64,000 bases of DNA from Melitaea cinxia (taxonomy: Eukaryota > Arthropoda > Insecta > Lepidoptera > Nymphalidae), in assembly GCF_905220565.1 (NCBI RefSeq), contig NC_059398.1, forward strand, positions 1,426,001 to 1,490,000, read 5' to 3'. Below, piece by piece: positions 20,871 to 30,429 of the stretch. Each line of letters begins with the position of its first letter. Within the stretch, counting starts at the first letter, position 1. Below the pieces are notes generated by a model, which searched no databases, was not told the origin of the DNA, and saw nothing but the letters and a program-made list of their open reading frames with translations. Made by a program: the position numbers and the translations under genes.

Positions 20871-21250
20871 TTTGGCTGTGATCTTTTATACTCGCTCTCT
20901 TCCCGTGTGTGTCGTAAGAGGCGACTAAGGGATAACACAGTTCCACTACTACCTTAGAACTTAAAAAGCCGACCGATGGCGGGATAACAATCCAACTACT
21001 GGCTTTGAAATACACAGGCCGAAGACGGGTAGCAGCGTCTTCGGTGCGACAAAGCCAGCCCTGCGATCACCAACCCGCCTGCCCAGCGTGGTGAATATGG
21101 GCAACACAGATGGGTTCGCGCCATTTTTGGCGGGAACTTGTGGAGGCCTATGTCCAGCAGTGGACTGCGAAAGGCTGCTGTGATGATGATGATGATGTGA
21201 TGATCTTTTATGAAGTTGAGGTAATTCCCCAGTCGGATTCAAATAACTAG
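20870..21250 (-). mobile_element. Repeat C fragment split by a SINE-B
   Basis: GGCTGTGATCTTTTAT at the left and GAAGTTGAGGTAATTCCCCA then GTCGGATTCAAAT at the right join into the 5' half of repeat C (compare the uninterrupted copy near 41.61 kb). The interruption is the SINE-B at 20890-21200. Confidence 0.75.
20890..21200 (+). mobile_element. SINE-B copy, slightly 5' truncated, with 11-bp target duplication
   Basis: TGATCTTTTAT is repeated exactly at 20879-20889 and 21201-21211. The element starts inside the CTCTCTTCCCGTG block, so about 45 nt of the 5' end are missing. The tail is TGATGATGATGATGATG. The 186-codon minus frame across it is not a gene. Confidence 0.9.
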
Positions 21251-21374
21251 GCTGAAATAAGGAAATTAATAGAAGTGATACAAAAGATGTACAAGATACA
21301 CATAAATACATATACAATATGATTACAGTACTTATAATAACTGTATGTATATAGGATAGTTTCAGATAACATTG

Positions 21375-21480
21375 TAACTTTACGACATCTGACACCTCAG
21401 TCCTCCCGTGGCCATGGTTGCTGTAAAGTATCCGAAACGTCGGGCATGTAAAAAACCTAATAAACCGCGATAAAATCCGA
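21375..21480 (+). pseudogene. Possible Penelope-like element C-terminal scrap
   Basis: CCTCCCGTGGCCATGGTTGC then TGTAAAGTATCCGAAACGTC encodes MVAVKYPKRRACKKPNKPR and a stop. The VAVKYPKRR tail is one I associate with retroelement ends in Lepidoptera, possibly Penelope-like. The assignment is from memory and weak; only the last few codons remain. Confidence 0.4.
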
Positions 21481-21859
21481 AAAAGTTGTATCATTATAAT
21501 AACTGTGGAGTTCAATTTCATTTACTTACATTAAAATTGTTTTTCAAAACATGTTTATAAAATGACCTGTTAAATAAAGACTCCCATTCACGTTACAATT
21601 AAATAGGCGCAGTGATTTACACAAACGTAACGATAATTGATAATGTTACGTGAGTTCACCGATTCACACGTGCATAAGATAAGTGGGCTTGACCTAGAAT
21701 TTTCCCATTTTGTCTAAGCTTAATAACTTTGGACAGCCCAATGTGTGAGTTTGTTAGGAGGCAAAACATGTTCAAGGTACGTAAAACTAGAACATAATCT
21801 TGCAATTGTTAATGTTGTTGCTCGCTAAACAAAATATATTTTAAAAAAATCACAACAAT

Positions 21860-22100
21860 TTTAGAGAAGTTTCACTTCAAAAAGCGTATGTGTGCAATTC
21901 ACGTCAGAAGTGAAACTTCTGAAAAGTAGAATACGAGAGATTTTTTTATCGGAATTATAAAATACTGTGTAATGTACTCTGTCTCATTCTTTCCTATACA
22001 TTTATGTGTTTGTTTCCTTATCGTGATACATTTTCGTTTCATCGATTTTCGTAACGATTCTAAAGAAGTTTTAGTTCAAAGCTAGTCATAAATAGAATAG
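21860..22100. mobile_element. TIR element related to family E
   Basis: AGAAGTTTCACTTC and GAAGTGAAACTTCT lie close together at 21862-21919, and TAAAGAAGTTTTAGTTCAAA at 22061-22080. The terminal motif resembles family E but the core is different. Boundaries approximate. Confidence 0.45.
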
Positions 22101-22104
22101 GAAA

Positions 22105-22790
22105 GAGAAAAAAACACATATAGATTGAGCATAGAAAAAATCGTATCTTGACTAATTAAGCGCTCAAACGCATGAGTCGTATAACGAAGCTGTCTCTTTG
22201 TTAGGAAGCAATTTATTCCAGACTATTTAAGGGTCAAAGTAGGAAGGTCAATAATATTTTCAAAATAAAAATTACCAATAAACGTTTAACTTTATTATTA
22301 AATATTAACACAAACAGTCTTCCATTGTACCTGTCTCTTGGCCTTACCATTAATAGCGCCTTTAGTTCCCACGTACTGAGAGATGGTACTTTCATTGAGA
22401 TGGGTGAAAGTTAGCAGCTGTATTGTCTCGACGGGTCACTCGGCTTCCGGATTCTTGAGTAACCTAGCTATATTATGTTGTATGATATTATTATTATACA
22501 TTTGGTTTAATATAGAATATAATAAGGTTTTGAGTACCGTATTTGTATTGGCAATACTGGTTGATAAATAATAATTTGGAAGACTTGACCTTCAAGTATG
22601 GATCTTAGGATGTATATTAGTATATGGGTTATCGTTAAAGCACTATTCTAGTACTAAAGGTTTTGTGAATTCAATGTTACAAATGAAAACTATCCAAATA
22701 AATCTTATTTTTGGTCGATGGTAAAGAAAGCTATATGAGGTAACCCGCTTGTCATTAGAAGCAATTAGGCATATTATAGGCCTTTATAAG
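22105..22790. other. Intergenic, no gene seen
   Basis: A 62-codon frame at 22383-22571 starts in ordinary codon mix but has no recognisable domain or splice context. Confidence 0.5.
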
Positions 22791-22791
22791 C

Positions 22792-22972
22792 TTTTTTGAA
22801 GTTATAATTCTTTTGGCGTGTTAGAGAAAAATGATAAGAGTAAATTTTTACAATGTGCGCGCACACCGCACCTAAAAACCACACCTAAAAACTGACTCCG
22901 TGAAGTTAGCTAGTCAACGAACAAGTTAGCAACGTGAAGCCAATAAGTATAACTTCTCACATGCGTACATAA
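22792..22972 (+). mobile_element. TIR family G copy
   Basis: Left end TTTTTTGAAGTTATAATTCT and right end AGTATAACTTCTCACATG are imperfect inverted repeats. The interior has TAGAGAAAAATGATAAGAGT, GTGCGCGCACA and GTTAGCAACGTGAAG. The reverse-oriented partner at 57.23 kb matches throughout. Confidence 0.68.
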
Positions 22973-23041
22973 TTACACACACACTTTTTTACATCTAGGC
23001 ATAGCATTATTTTCTCATCAAACCCGCAGTGTAGCAGCATT

Positions 23042-23120
23042 GTGTATTAAGCTCTGATCCATCCGCTTCATGGAGAAAGAGACATATTCCCAGGGATGGG
23101 ATATTTCAGGCCGATTCGGA
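23042..23120 (+). mobile_element. SINE-1 3' fragment
   Basis: GTATTAAGCTCTGATCC, then CAGGGATGGGATATTTCAGG: the last quarter of SINE-1. Confidence 0.65.
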
Positions 23121-23320
23121 CAAGGACTTCTCCTTGTCTTAAGCTTAACCTTTCAAAATAGACTAAAAGGTAGATATCCTCTGCATTTTAAATGTAAAAG
23201 ATTAAAAATTCGTTACCTTCTAATACAAACGAGATTAATTAATTAAAACCTTAATTAAATGACCAGTCATTAAAAAAATTTTAAATATATAAATCCATCA
23301 ACCAAAATGGTTGCCAATTA

Positions 23321-23415
23321 CATTCTCATATATGGAATCATTACAATCATCATTTACAGAAGATTTAAGATTATTCGATAATGATTTATTAATGTAATAC
23401 CAAATTAAATAATTT
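23321..23415 (+). repeat. Unclassified dispersed repeat J, copy 1
   Basis: AATTACATTCTCATATATGG, ACAGAAGATTTAAGATTATT and TTTATTAATGTAATAC match 27941-28045 at roughly 80 percent with small gaps. Ends and class unknown; no coding potential. Confidence 0.65.
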
Positions 23416-23650
23416 TTAAACTGCTTGGCTCTGGAGAAATTTTTGGTATATATAGATGAATCGCTAAAATGTGTGGACGCGCATAACTTTCGAATAACTG
23501 CATAAACTTTGGTAACCTTTTTTATTTTTGTTCTTGTCAGGACAACGATAGTATAAAATCTCGGTCAGATACCATCTGATATTTTTAGCAACAATACATT
23601 GAATCAGCGTGATTCATTTCTTTAATGACAGATGCTTAAATATCTTAAAA

Positions 23651-23812
23651 CATACACACAAGGTCGTCTGTTCCCAAAGTAAGCAACTTAATGCTTGTTA
23701 TTGATAACAGCCGACTGTTATATCTACATAAAAATAATACAGATATAAATGACTCAATACAAATATTACAACAGAAAGCAGGGCCGCTACAAACTGCGCC
23801 AACGGGCTAGTC
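23651..23812 (-). mobile_element. SINE-2 copy, middle shortened
   Basis: Minus strand GGACTAGCCCGTTGGCGCAG, then TTTGTAGCGGCCCTGCTTTC, and the 3' end TAAGTTGCTTACTTTGGGAA. The B-box segment between them is deleted. Confidence 0.75.
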
Positions 23813-23815
23813 CAT

Positions 23816-24190
23816 TTAATACCATGCTTGCTCGTAATACACTAGTATGACACACTATTATGTAACCTATTACCTATCAATTCCCTCAATCAGAACGCAA
23901 CTAAGATTGCAAATGTAATTTTGTTAGTCCAAAGGTCGAAACGCTTATGATATATATTGGTAAATGAAATATCGTACGCAATTTTCTGTAATCGATCCAT
24001 ACATTTTCTTATAAACTTTCATCGAAAGGCTTACGTGACGATCAACCTAGGTCTAAAATGTCAGCAAATCATGGGACTGTCATAACATTTGACGCTATTT
24101 AGTAATTTATAAGCGTATTATAGTAGTAATCTTTTGAACATAATACCACATATGAAAGTTTGAAAAAGATTTTGACCAGAGTTTTCCTAC
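23816..24190. other. Intergenic, no gene seen
   Basis: No supported feature. Confidence 0.5.
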
Positions 24191-24196
24191 TCTGGC

Positions 24197-24353
24197 AGAG
24201 CAAGCCCTGCGGTTACCAACCCGCCTGCCCAGCGTGATGACTATGAGCAAAACACATGAGTTTACGTCATTTTTCGGCACGAACTTGTGGAGGCCTATGT
24301 CCAGCAGTGGACTGTGATAGGCTGAAATGATGATGATGATGATGATGATGATG
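24197..24353 (+). mobile_element. SINE-B 3' half
   Basis: CCTGCGGTTACCAACCCGCC to GGACTGTGATAGGCTGAAAT and a tract of eight GAT/ATG units. 5' truncated, as expected when reverse transcription stops early. Confidence 0.85.
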
Positions 24354-24669
24354 TATATTATATTTATTAATATGAAGAGTAAAACGGAGAAAGCTTAAAG
24401 TAAACACTAAACAAACTTTTCGAAAGCCGTTTTAATAAAAAAAGTATTAAGTAAATGTATGTGAATGATAATTTGATGTTTAAATGCCATTTTCGCGAAA
24501 TGAATAATGAAGGAGCGACAAAAAGATTTAACGACAAGAATTTGTTGAAAAACTCTTAATTTGGTCATGAAACGGTCAAAAGGTATGAGAATGGTCCGAG
24601 GTATGAGAGTTTTGACATACCTTGACTTTTTACCCGTTTTAAGCTTACGAGTACAATCAAATAGTCTCT

Positions 24670-24993
24670 CATCATTACAGCCTAAACAGTCCACTGCTGG
24701 ACATAGGCCTCCACAAGTTTACGCCAAAAATAACGTGAACTCATTTGTTTTGCCCATAGTCACCACGCTGGGCAGGCGGGTTGGTGACCGCAGTACTGGC
24801 TTTGTCGCACCGAAGACGCTGCTGCCCGTCTTCGGCCTGTGTATTTCAAAGCCAGCAGTTGGATGGTTATCCCGCCATCGGTCGGCTTCTTAAGTTCCAA
24901 GGTGGTTGTGGAACCTTGTTATCCCTTAGTCGCCTCTTACGACACCCACGGGAAGAGAGGGGGTGGCTAAATTCTTTAGTGCCGTAGCCACAC
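24670..24993 (-). mobile_element. SINE-B copy, full length with 11-bp target duplication
   Basis: AAATAGTCTCT flanks exactly at 24659-24669 and 24994-25004. The tail end at the left is short (CATCATTACAGCCT). Two forward open frames over it are incidental. Confidence 0.92.
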
Positions 24994-25084
24994 AAATAGT
25001 CTCTGTGTACTATTAATATACTATATTTATTCTATTCACATATTATTAGTCATATGACATTATTTCGCCGCTATACGATGATTT

Positions 25085-25325
25085 GACTGGCCCATTGGCG
25101 CAGTTTGTAGTTGCCCTGCTTACTTCGGAAGTTTTGGCTTTATTTACCGCCTGAGTCTGGGTGTAATATTTCGTTTTAATTATATACGTATTCTCAGTTG
25201 TATTTATAAATACCTGATAGCGATCTTTACTTATTATACAGCATATATCCGCCAATCTGCAGTGGAACAGCACGGTACATTAAGCTCCAATCCTGTTCAT
25301 ACACGGGGAAAGGGACAACTCTTTT
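25085..25325 (+). mobile_element. SINE-2 / SINE-1 chimera
   Basis: The left part (GACTGGCCCATTGGCGCAGT, GAGTCTGGGTGTAATATTTC) is SINE-2. From about 25205 (ATAAATACCTGATAGCGATC, TATATCCGCCAATCTGCAGT, ACACGGGGAAAGGG) it is the 3' half of SINE-1. Either one element inserted into the other or a template switch joined them. Confidence 0.65.
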
Positions 25326-25347
25326 TAGTTCGGATTTTAACTCCCCA

Positions 25348-25379
25348 AATCCATTCAATATATACATATTGGATGGATT
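25348..25379. repeat. Near-perfect inverted repeat
   Basis: Fourteen-nt arms AATCCATTCAATAT and ATATTGGATGGATT (one mismatch) around ATAC. Confidence 0.85.
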
Positions 25380-25384
25380 ACAAT

Positions 25385-25416
25385 CAAGTGTAATAATTGT
25401 ACAATTATTACACTTG
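25385..25416. repeat. Perfect 32-nt palindrome
   Basis: CAAGTGTAATAATTGT followed by its reverse complement ACAATTATTACACTTG with no spacer. It begins 5 nt after the previous inverted repeat. Confidence 0.92.
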
Positions 25417-25527
25417 GTTAAACCTCCGATAAGTATGTCAAAAGTTTTTCCTGCTTTGAATCTGTGTCGGGGCAGCTATTGTTAAGACTTTAGCTAGGAA
25501 GAAATCTTCCCCGTTAATTTATTTGAT

Positions 25528-25667
25528 ACTAGCGACCCGCCCAGCTTCGCACAGGTGCAATGCTGATACTAAATGTAATACAGAATGTCTTTATTTACAG
25601 TGTGAAGCTAGCTTATAGCATGGTTATTAACATAATAACAACGACATTCAAATATGCGTCGTTAGAT
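25528..25667 (-). mobile_element. Helitron Hel-3a 3' part
   Basis: CTAGCGACCCGCCCAGCTTC at the left is the CTAG end in reverse; sequence then follows the 2.65-kb copy closely up to GCGTCGTTAGAT, where family F sequence begins. Confidence 0.8.
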
Positions 25668-26122
25668 AAAAAAAAACACCAACTTCAATTGCACCGACAA
25701 GTAAAACGTAGAAAGACGAAAAAAATATCAAGTAAAATTGCGTTATTAGAGATAACACAAAACTAGACAAATCCCACACACATAAACACACACACACACA
25801 CATACACAAACACACACACACACACATCTGACTTTCGCAGTCCACTGCCCGGCCTCCAAAAGTTCGCGCCAAAAATGACGTGAATTCGTGTTTTGCCCAT
25901 AGTCACCACGCTGAGCAAGCGTGTTGGTGACCGTAGACTGGCTTTGTCGTATCTCGCAGTCAAATCTCGATTTAATTTAAATGGGACCACACAACATCAC
26001 CTTTCGACTAAAAAAAGAATAATTGAAATCAGTTCACCCAGCGAAAAGTTATAGGGTAATAACACATTTAAAAAAAATACATTCGAATTGATAGCATCCT
26101 CCTTTTTTGCAGTCAGTTGAAA
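25668..26122 (+). mobile_element. Family F copy interrupted by CA repeats and a SINE-B piece
   Basis: Begins AACACCAACTTCAATTGCAC then CGACAAGTAAAACG and ends TTGCAGTCAGTTGAAAATAA. Aligned to the 30.9-kb copy it is continuous except for an insert from about 25763 to 25955. Confidence 0.72.
25776..25955 (-). mobile_element. Truncated SINE-B with CA microsatellite, nested
   Basis: A CACACA tract (25774-25827) then GCAGTCCACTGCCCGGCCTC and TCACCACGCTGAGCAAGCGT to GCTTTGTCG, in reverse orientation and 5' truncated. A weak duplication CAAATC(C/T)C flanks it. The usual CAT tail is replaced by CA repeats. Confidence 0.6.
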
Positions 26123-26130
26123 ATAATAAA

Positions 26131-26542
26131 ATTTGTTTTAACATTTTGGGAATTCATTTATATATACATACATCTAACTATTACAACCACTGAACTACGT
26201 ATACATGCGATTTACGCTTGACCAGTTAAACAAAACATCAAACAAAGAACATCACGCAATAAAAGAGAAAATATGATTAAAATTGGCTTATAGCAACACC
26301 ATGTCTCAATTTATTATAATTTAATACTCATAAAAATGATTATATTTAACAACTTTCACCATAGTAATGTTTTTTATTATCTGTCTGCTTATTTGATGTT
26401 ATTCCGTGATGAATGATGTGTAATTTCTAGAATGTTATATGATTATTTTGTCGAATTGATGCGTACTGTATTCTAACCTAATCAGTAACTTGTTAAGAAT
26501 ATAATAATTGCTAAAGAAATAAAAATGCAAAATTAAAATCTA
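26131..26542. other. Intergenic, no gene seen
   Basis: AT-rich, nothing recognised. Confidence 0.5.
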
Positions 26543-27219
26543 CTAGCTATACCCGTGCGAATAATTCGCACTAATTAATTATAATAATTAATACTTTACA
26601 AAATTACAAAAAAGTATTTATACGTAAGTAGATTTAAAATTGAACAAAAAATTTACCGACCGTCAATCATGTTGACGTTGTTTCAAAATTAAAGCTGTCA
26701 GATGGTAGCATTGCTGTATTGTGTCTCAATGTACATAATTTTAATAATTAATTAATTTACAAAAACAAAAGCAATATTTTTTTTGTTGATGCCGGTAGAG
26801 CAAGCAATTATCTATAAAATTATATATAATTTATGTGCAGTAATTGTGAGGCTTATTCTAAAAAGCAAGGCAAACATCTTAACCTTAGCGAATTAATCTA
26901 ATATATAAAATTCTCGTGTCGCGTTGTTTGTAGTTTGTAAACTCCTCCGAAACGGCTTCACCGATTCTCATGAAATTTTGTGTGCATATTGGTAGGTCTG
27001 AGAATCGAACAACATCTATTTTTCATCCCCCTAAATATTAGGGGTAGTCAAAAACGTTTTTCTTAATTTTTAGATAAATTATTTATTTTTTATTTTTTAT
27101 GATACAACATTAAAAAATACATACAACCCAAAATTTTCAACCCTCTACGATCAACCCCTATTTTTAAATAGCGTTTAGCAGCAAGACAACGTTTGCCGAG
27201 TCAGCTAGTATATTTATGA
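26543..27219 (-). mobile_element. Helitron Hel-2, both ends present, split by a Hel-1
   Basis: Minus-strand 3' end GTGCGAATTATTCGCACGGG then TATAGCTAG before T: an 8-bp perfect stem (GTGCGAAT/ATTCGCAC) ahead of CTAG. The 5' TC is at 27218-27219. The Hel-1 insert occupies 26897-27208. Without it the element would be about 365 bp. Confidence 0.8.
26897..27208 (+). mobile_element. Helitron Hel-1 long form, nested, 312 bp
   Basis: TCTAATATATAAAATTCTCG start follows A; GTTTGCCGAGTCAG-CTAG end precedes T. Removing it restores CCTTAGCGAATTAA|TATATTTATGAT, which matches the empty site CCTTAGCGTATTAATATAAT at 6.62 kb. No target bases were duplicated. Confidence 0.9.
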
Positions 27220-27940
27220 TAATTAGAAGTTTCTGTAATAATATCACTTATTAATATGTATTACATAATTTATTAATAAACTACCGTAATCGGCTTTAAG
27301 TTATTGTTTGATCAATTAGTGGGATTTAAAAGTACTTTTAAATCATCATTGTAACGTAATATAATTTTATGTGAAATTTTTACTAGAATCATAATAAACT
27401 CGTGGGTTCCGTTGCAGTAGCAAGCGACATATTCTATTAATCTTTTGAATAATATAAACAGAAGCAGTATTAAAAATACTCAATAACACGATAAAGAAAG
27501 TTAAAAACTAAAACCCGACTATGACAAAAAGATAGTACGTTACTTTATGTCCTTTAAAGGGCACTACATTTAATATAGTATCACGCCATATAGCCTATAA
27601 CCAGCGGACAATTAAGACGCTTCTAATGATACATCATTTGTCTAAATATAGCAAGTAGTTTGGGAGATATCTGATAAGAGATCAACTTACATACATATAT
27701 ACATAGACTGCTAAAATTATAAGCCTTCTTTTGGCTTCGCCATAGTCAGGTAAAAAATGTTAAATCCCTCAAGTCGGCAAGAAATGTCACCTCATCCTAC
27801 ATCTCAGAATCAAAATATTTTACCTCTCATGTCATTTAAAAGTTGTACATCGTCGATCTGATACCATCTCTGAAATACTTCACTCAACGGACACTGTAAA
27901 CGAAATAAAGAACATAAGTCCGTCAACATGCTGCTAATTA
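27220..27940. other. Intergenic with a Helitron-like stretch
   Basis: 27540-27745 (CATATAGCCTATAACCAGCG ... CATACATATATACATAGACT ... CTTCGCCATAGTCAG) has the usual Helitron interior phrases but no clear ends. No gene. Confidence 0.45.
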
Positions 27941-28045
27941 CATTCTCTTATATGGAATCATTATCGTCATCATCATCGTTTGCAGAAGATTTAAGATTAC
28001 TCGATAGCGATTTATTTATGTAATATTAAATTAATTAATTTTAAC
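27941..28045 (+). repeat. Unclassified dispersed repeat J, copy 2
   Basis: See 23321-23415. This copy has a CATCATCATCG expansion inside. Confidence 0.65.
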
Positions 28046-28145
28046 AATACTTCACGATTCTTTAAGCACGAAATGGCACACAATGTAAACAAATTGACAG
28101 TAAAATTATTGTTGTCATTTTATTTATATTGACGATGTTTACACT

Positions 28146-28287
28146 TTTAAATGTTACAAATTAAAATTATATTTGTTTTGTAATACAATACACGATATAT
28201 ATAATTTAAAATTAAAGTTACTTATTTCAAGTAGGCTTTACAAAACACTTTAAATGTTACAAATTAAAATTATATTTGTTTTGTAAT
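28146..28287 (+). repeat. Exact 39-bp direct repeat
   Basis: TTTAAATGTTACAAATTAAA then ATTATATTTGTTTTGTAAT occurs at 28146-28184 and again at 28249-28287, 64 nt apart, with no mismatch. Confidence 0.88.
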
Positions 28288-28412
28288 TAAATAATTATAA
28301 TTAAAGCGAAACAACTAGACTACTATTCAGAGAAACTACTATTCAGAGTGTAGATTTTGCAGACAAAAATCCCTTAAACCTAGAGCTTATTATTATTAAG
28401 ATAATTTAAAAA

Positions 28413-28613
28413 AACGAGCGTGCTTTAGACAACACCATTGAAGTACAACTTCTTTAGCTCCATTTAACTTATATCTCCCTCTCAACTTCCGTTCGCCTCG
28501 CCCGATCACACTTTTCGTAACGTTCTCGTTACACATTCACCAGCTTACTTCCTAAGTCAAGCGTGCGTAAAGAAGTTTTACTTCAGTCGTATGGTCTAAA
28601 GCGCACTCGTTTT
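28413..28613 (-). mobile_element. TIR family E, complete
   Basis: Best copy for the ends: about 44-nt imperfect inverted repeats, AACGAGCGTGCTTTAGAC ... AACTTCTTTA on the left and TAAAGAAGTTTTACTTCAGT ... CTAAAGCGCACTCGTT on the right. The core has CTCTCAACTTCCGTTCGCCT and CCGATCACACTTTTCGTAAC. About 200 bp, non-coding, MITE-like. Confidence 0.8.
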
Positions 28614-29371
28614 TTGAGACTTATTTCTCTCTATTTTCACACGTAAATTATTACACATACATTTATTTTTAAACGCGTATTTATTTCATCAAAAATATTC
28701 TTTTCGATACTAAGCTAACCTTACGGTAATAAAATATCATCCGATGACAACCAACTAAATGGAACAGCTCGATAAATATCTCAAACACAGAACTAAACAA
28801 ATAGATTGTTATTCTAAATTATACACATTCGCAGACAAGCAATAACACCATATTAGGAATTGTTGTACGTGAGAAATTATTTTTATTTATTCGCAAAATC
28901 ATAAAAATTTGCATTGAATGGGCGAGGTTTAATAATTAAGAAGTGAAAACAGCTTTATATTGTATTAATAACAACCTCGCAAAGTTGCATAAGTTCATGT
29001 AAGACATCGACAAGCCATTCACGTTACAGCTGTCGCACACAGGTTGTCGTAGTCGTATGCCTACAAATGTATAATTTTGACCATGGATATTTAGTACATT
29101 TTTACATCTAACTTAAAAAAAAATAATCTTTTAGTGCATTTATTTCGAAAAATAGGGAAGTTATTTATAGTGGATTTATTTCAAGGCTTATCTAATAATT
29201 TAATTGGAGCAAATAAAAAATAAATGTCTATGTAAATAATTGTTATAAGTAATATTAATATAATTTATATTAGTATAGAAAACATGTTTTTTAAAAAAGA
29301 CATAAAAAAATAATTAATGGTAGATTAATCTTACTTCGGAAGACAGTCTGGTCGTGTATGTTCCTCTTACA
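28614..29371. other. Intergenic, no gene seen
   Basis: AT-rich single-copy-looking DNA. Confidence 0.5.
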
Positions 29372-29578
29372 TCTAATATATAAAATTCTCGTGTCATGGT
29401 GTTAAACATTGAACTCCTCTGAAACGGCTCGACCGATTTTAATAAAATTTTGTGGGCATATCGTGTAGGTCTGAGAATCGGCCAACATCTATTTTTCATA
29501 CCCCTAAGTTATAAGGGGGGGGGGGATTAAGCGGGTTAATAACATATATGGCAAAGAAACGTTTGCGGGGTCAACTAG
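29372..29578 (+). mobile_element. Helitron Hel-1 short form, complete, 207 bp
   Basis: Between A and T; ends TCTAATATATAAAATTCTCG and GTTTGCGGGGTCAA-CTAG. G-run of 11 at 29515-29525. Confidence 0.85.
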
Positions 29579-29929
29579 TTTAAATATCTGTTTATATATT
29601 TCGATCAAAGTATTGACTTCGAGTATCGTATATTACTCGAATCTCAATAAGTACAAGTTTAAAATATCAAAACTCCCAACTATACTTTGATTATAAGAAA
29701 AAAAAACTTAAGCAAATTATTATTATTACTATTTGTTGACAGTGATGATGATTATTACAATTTAAAATTAAAGTGTATAACGTTTATTACTTTCTAAAAC
29801 ATATAAATATAAGCTGCAACAAAAATAAGAAAATTATTCTTAGTAAGTTCATAATGAAAAAACAAATTTGAATTAACATTGTAGCAAGGGTATACCTAAT
29901 AAAATATCTCAATGAAACAATACTGGTGT

Positions 29930-30425
29930 CGAAAAGTGTTTTGTTTCTGTGGTGAGTAAGATAACCAAAACAGGAGTGCAGGAAGCTCTTTATTTACTGC
30001 AGGGTAAGATTTGCAAGTGCTGTGTGGCTACGGCACCAAAGAATATAGCCACCCCCTCTCTTCCCGTGGGTGTCGTAAGAGGCGACTAAGGGATAACAGG
30101 GTTCCACTACCACCTTGGAACTTAAGAAGCCGATCGATGGCGGGATAACCATCTAACCGCTGGCTTTGAAACACACAGGCCGAAGATGGGCAGCAGCGTC
30201 TTCGGTGCGACAAACCTGCGGTCACCAACCCGCCTTTCCAGCGTGGTGACTATGAGCAACACACATGAGTTCATGCATTTTTGGCGCGAACTTGTGGAGG
30301 CCTATGTCCAGCAGTGGACTGCAATAGGCTAGAATGGTGATGATGATGAAGATTTGCAATGCGTTGGGCATGCTACGGTAACCGCTTAACATCATACTGA
30401 CCACACGCTTGCTCACTACCATAGT
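29930..30425 (+). mobile_element. Repeat C copy split by a SINE-B
   Basis: Left part TTTGTTTCTGTGGTGAGTAA and GATTTGCAAG; right part GATTTGCAATGCGTTGGGCA, GCTACGGTAACCGCTTAACA, ACACGCTTGCTCACTACC. These join across the insert into the middle and 3' portion of repeat C. Confidence 0.72.
30017..30348 (+). mobile_element. SINE-B copy, full length with 11-bp target duplication
   Basis: AAGATTTGCAA is repeated exactly at 30006-30016 and 30349-30359. Element from GTGCTGTGTGGCTACGGCAC to GCAATAGGCTAGAATGGTGA and TGATGATG. Confidence 0.92.
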
Positions 30426-30429
30426 GGCT

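Noticed and set aside
20961..21521. 186-codon minus-strand frame
   Set aside because: It crosses a SINE-B and its HHHHHHSS stretch is the TGA microsatellite tail. Similar frames appear over every SINE-B copy.
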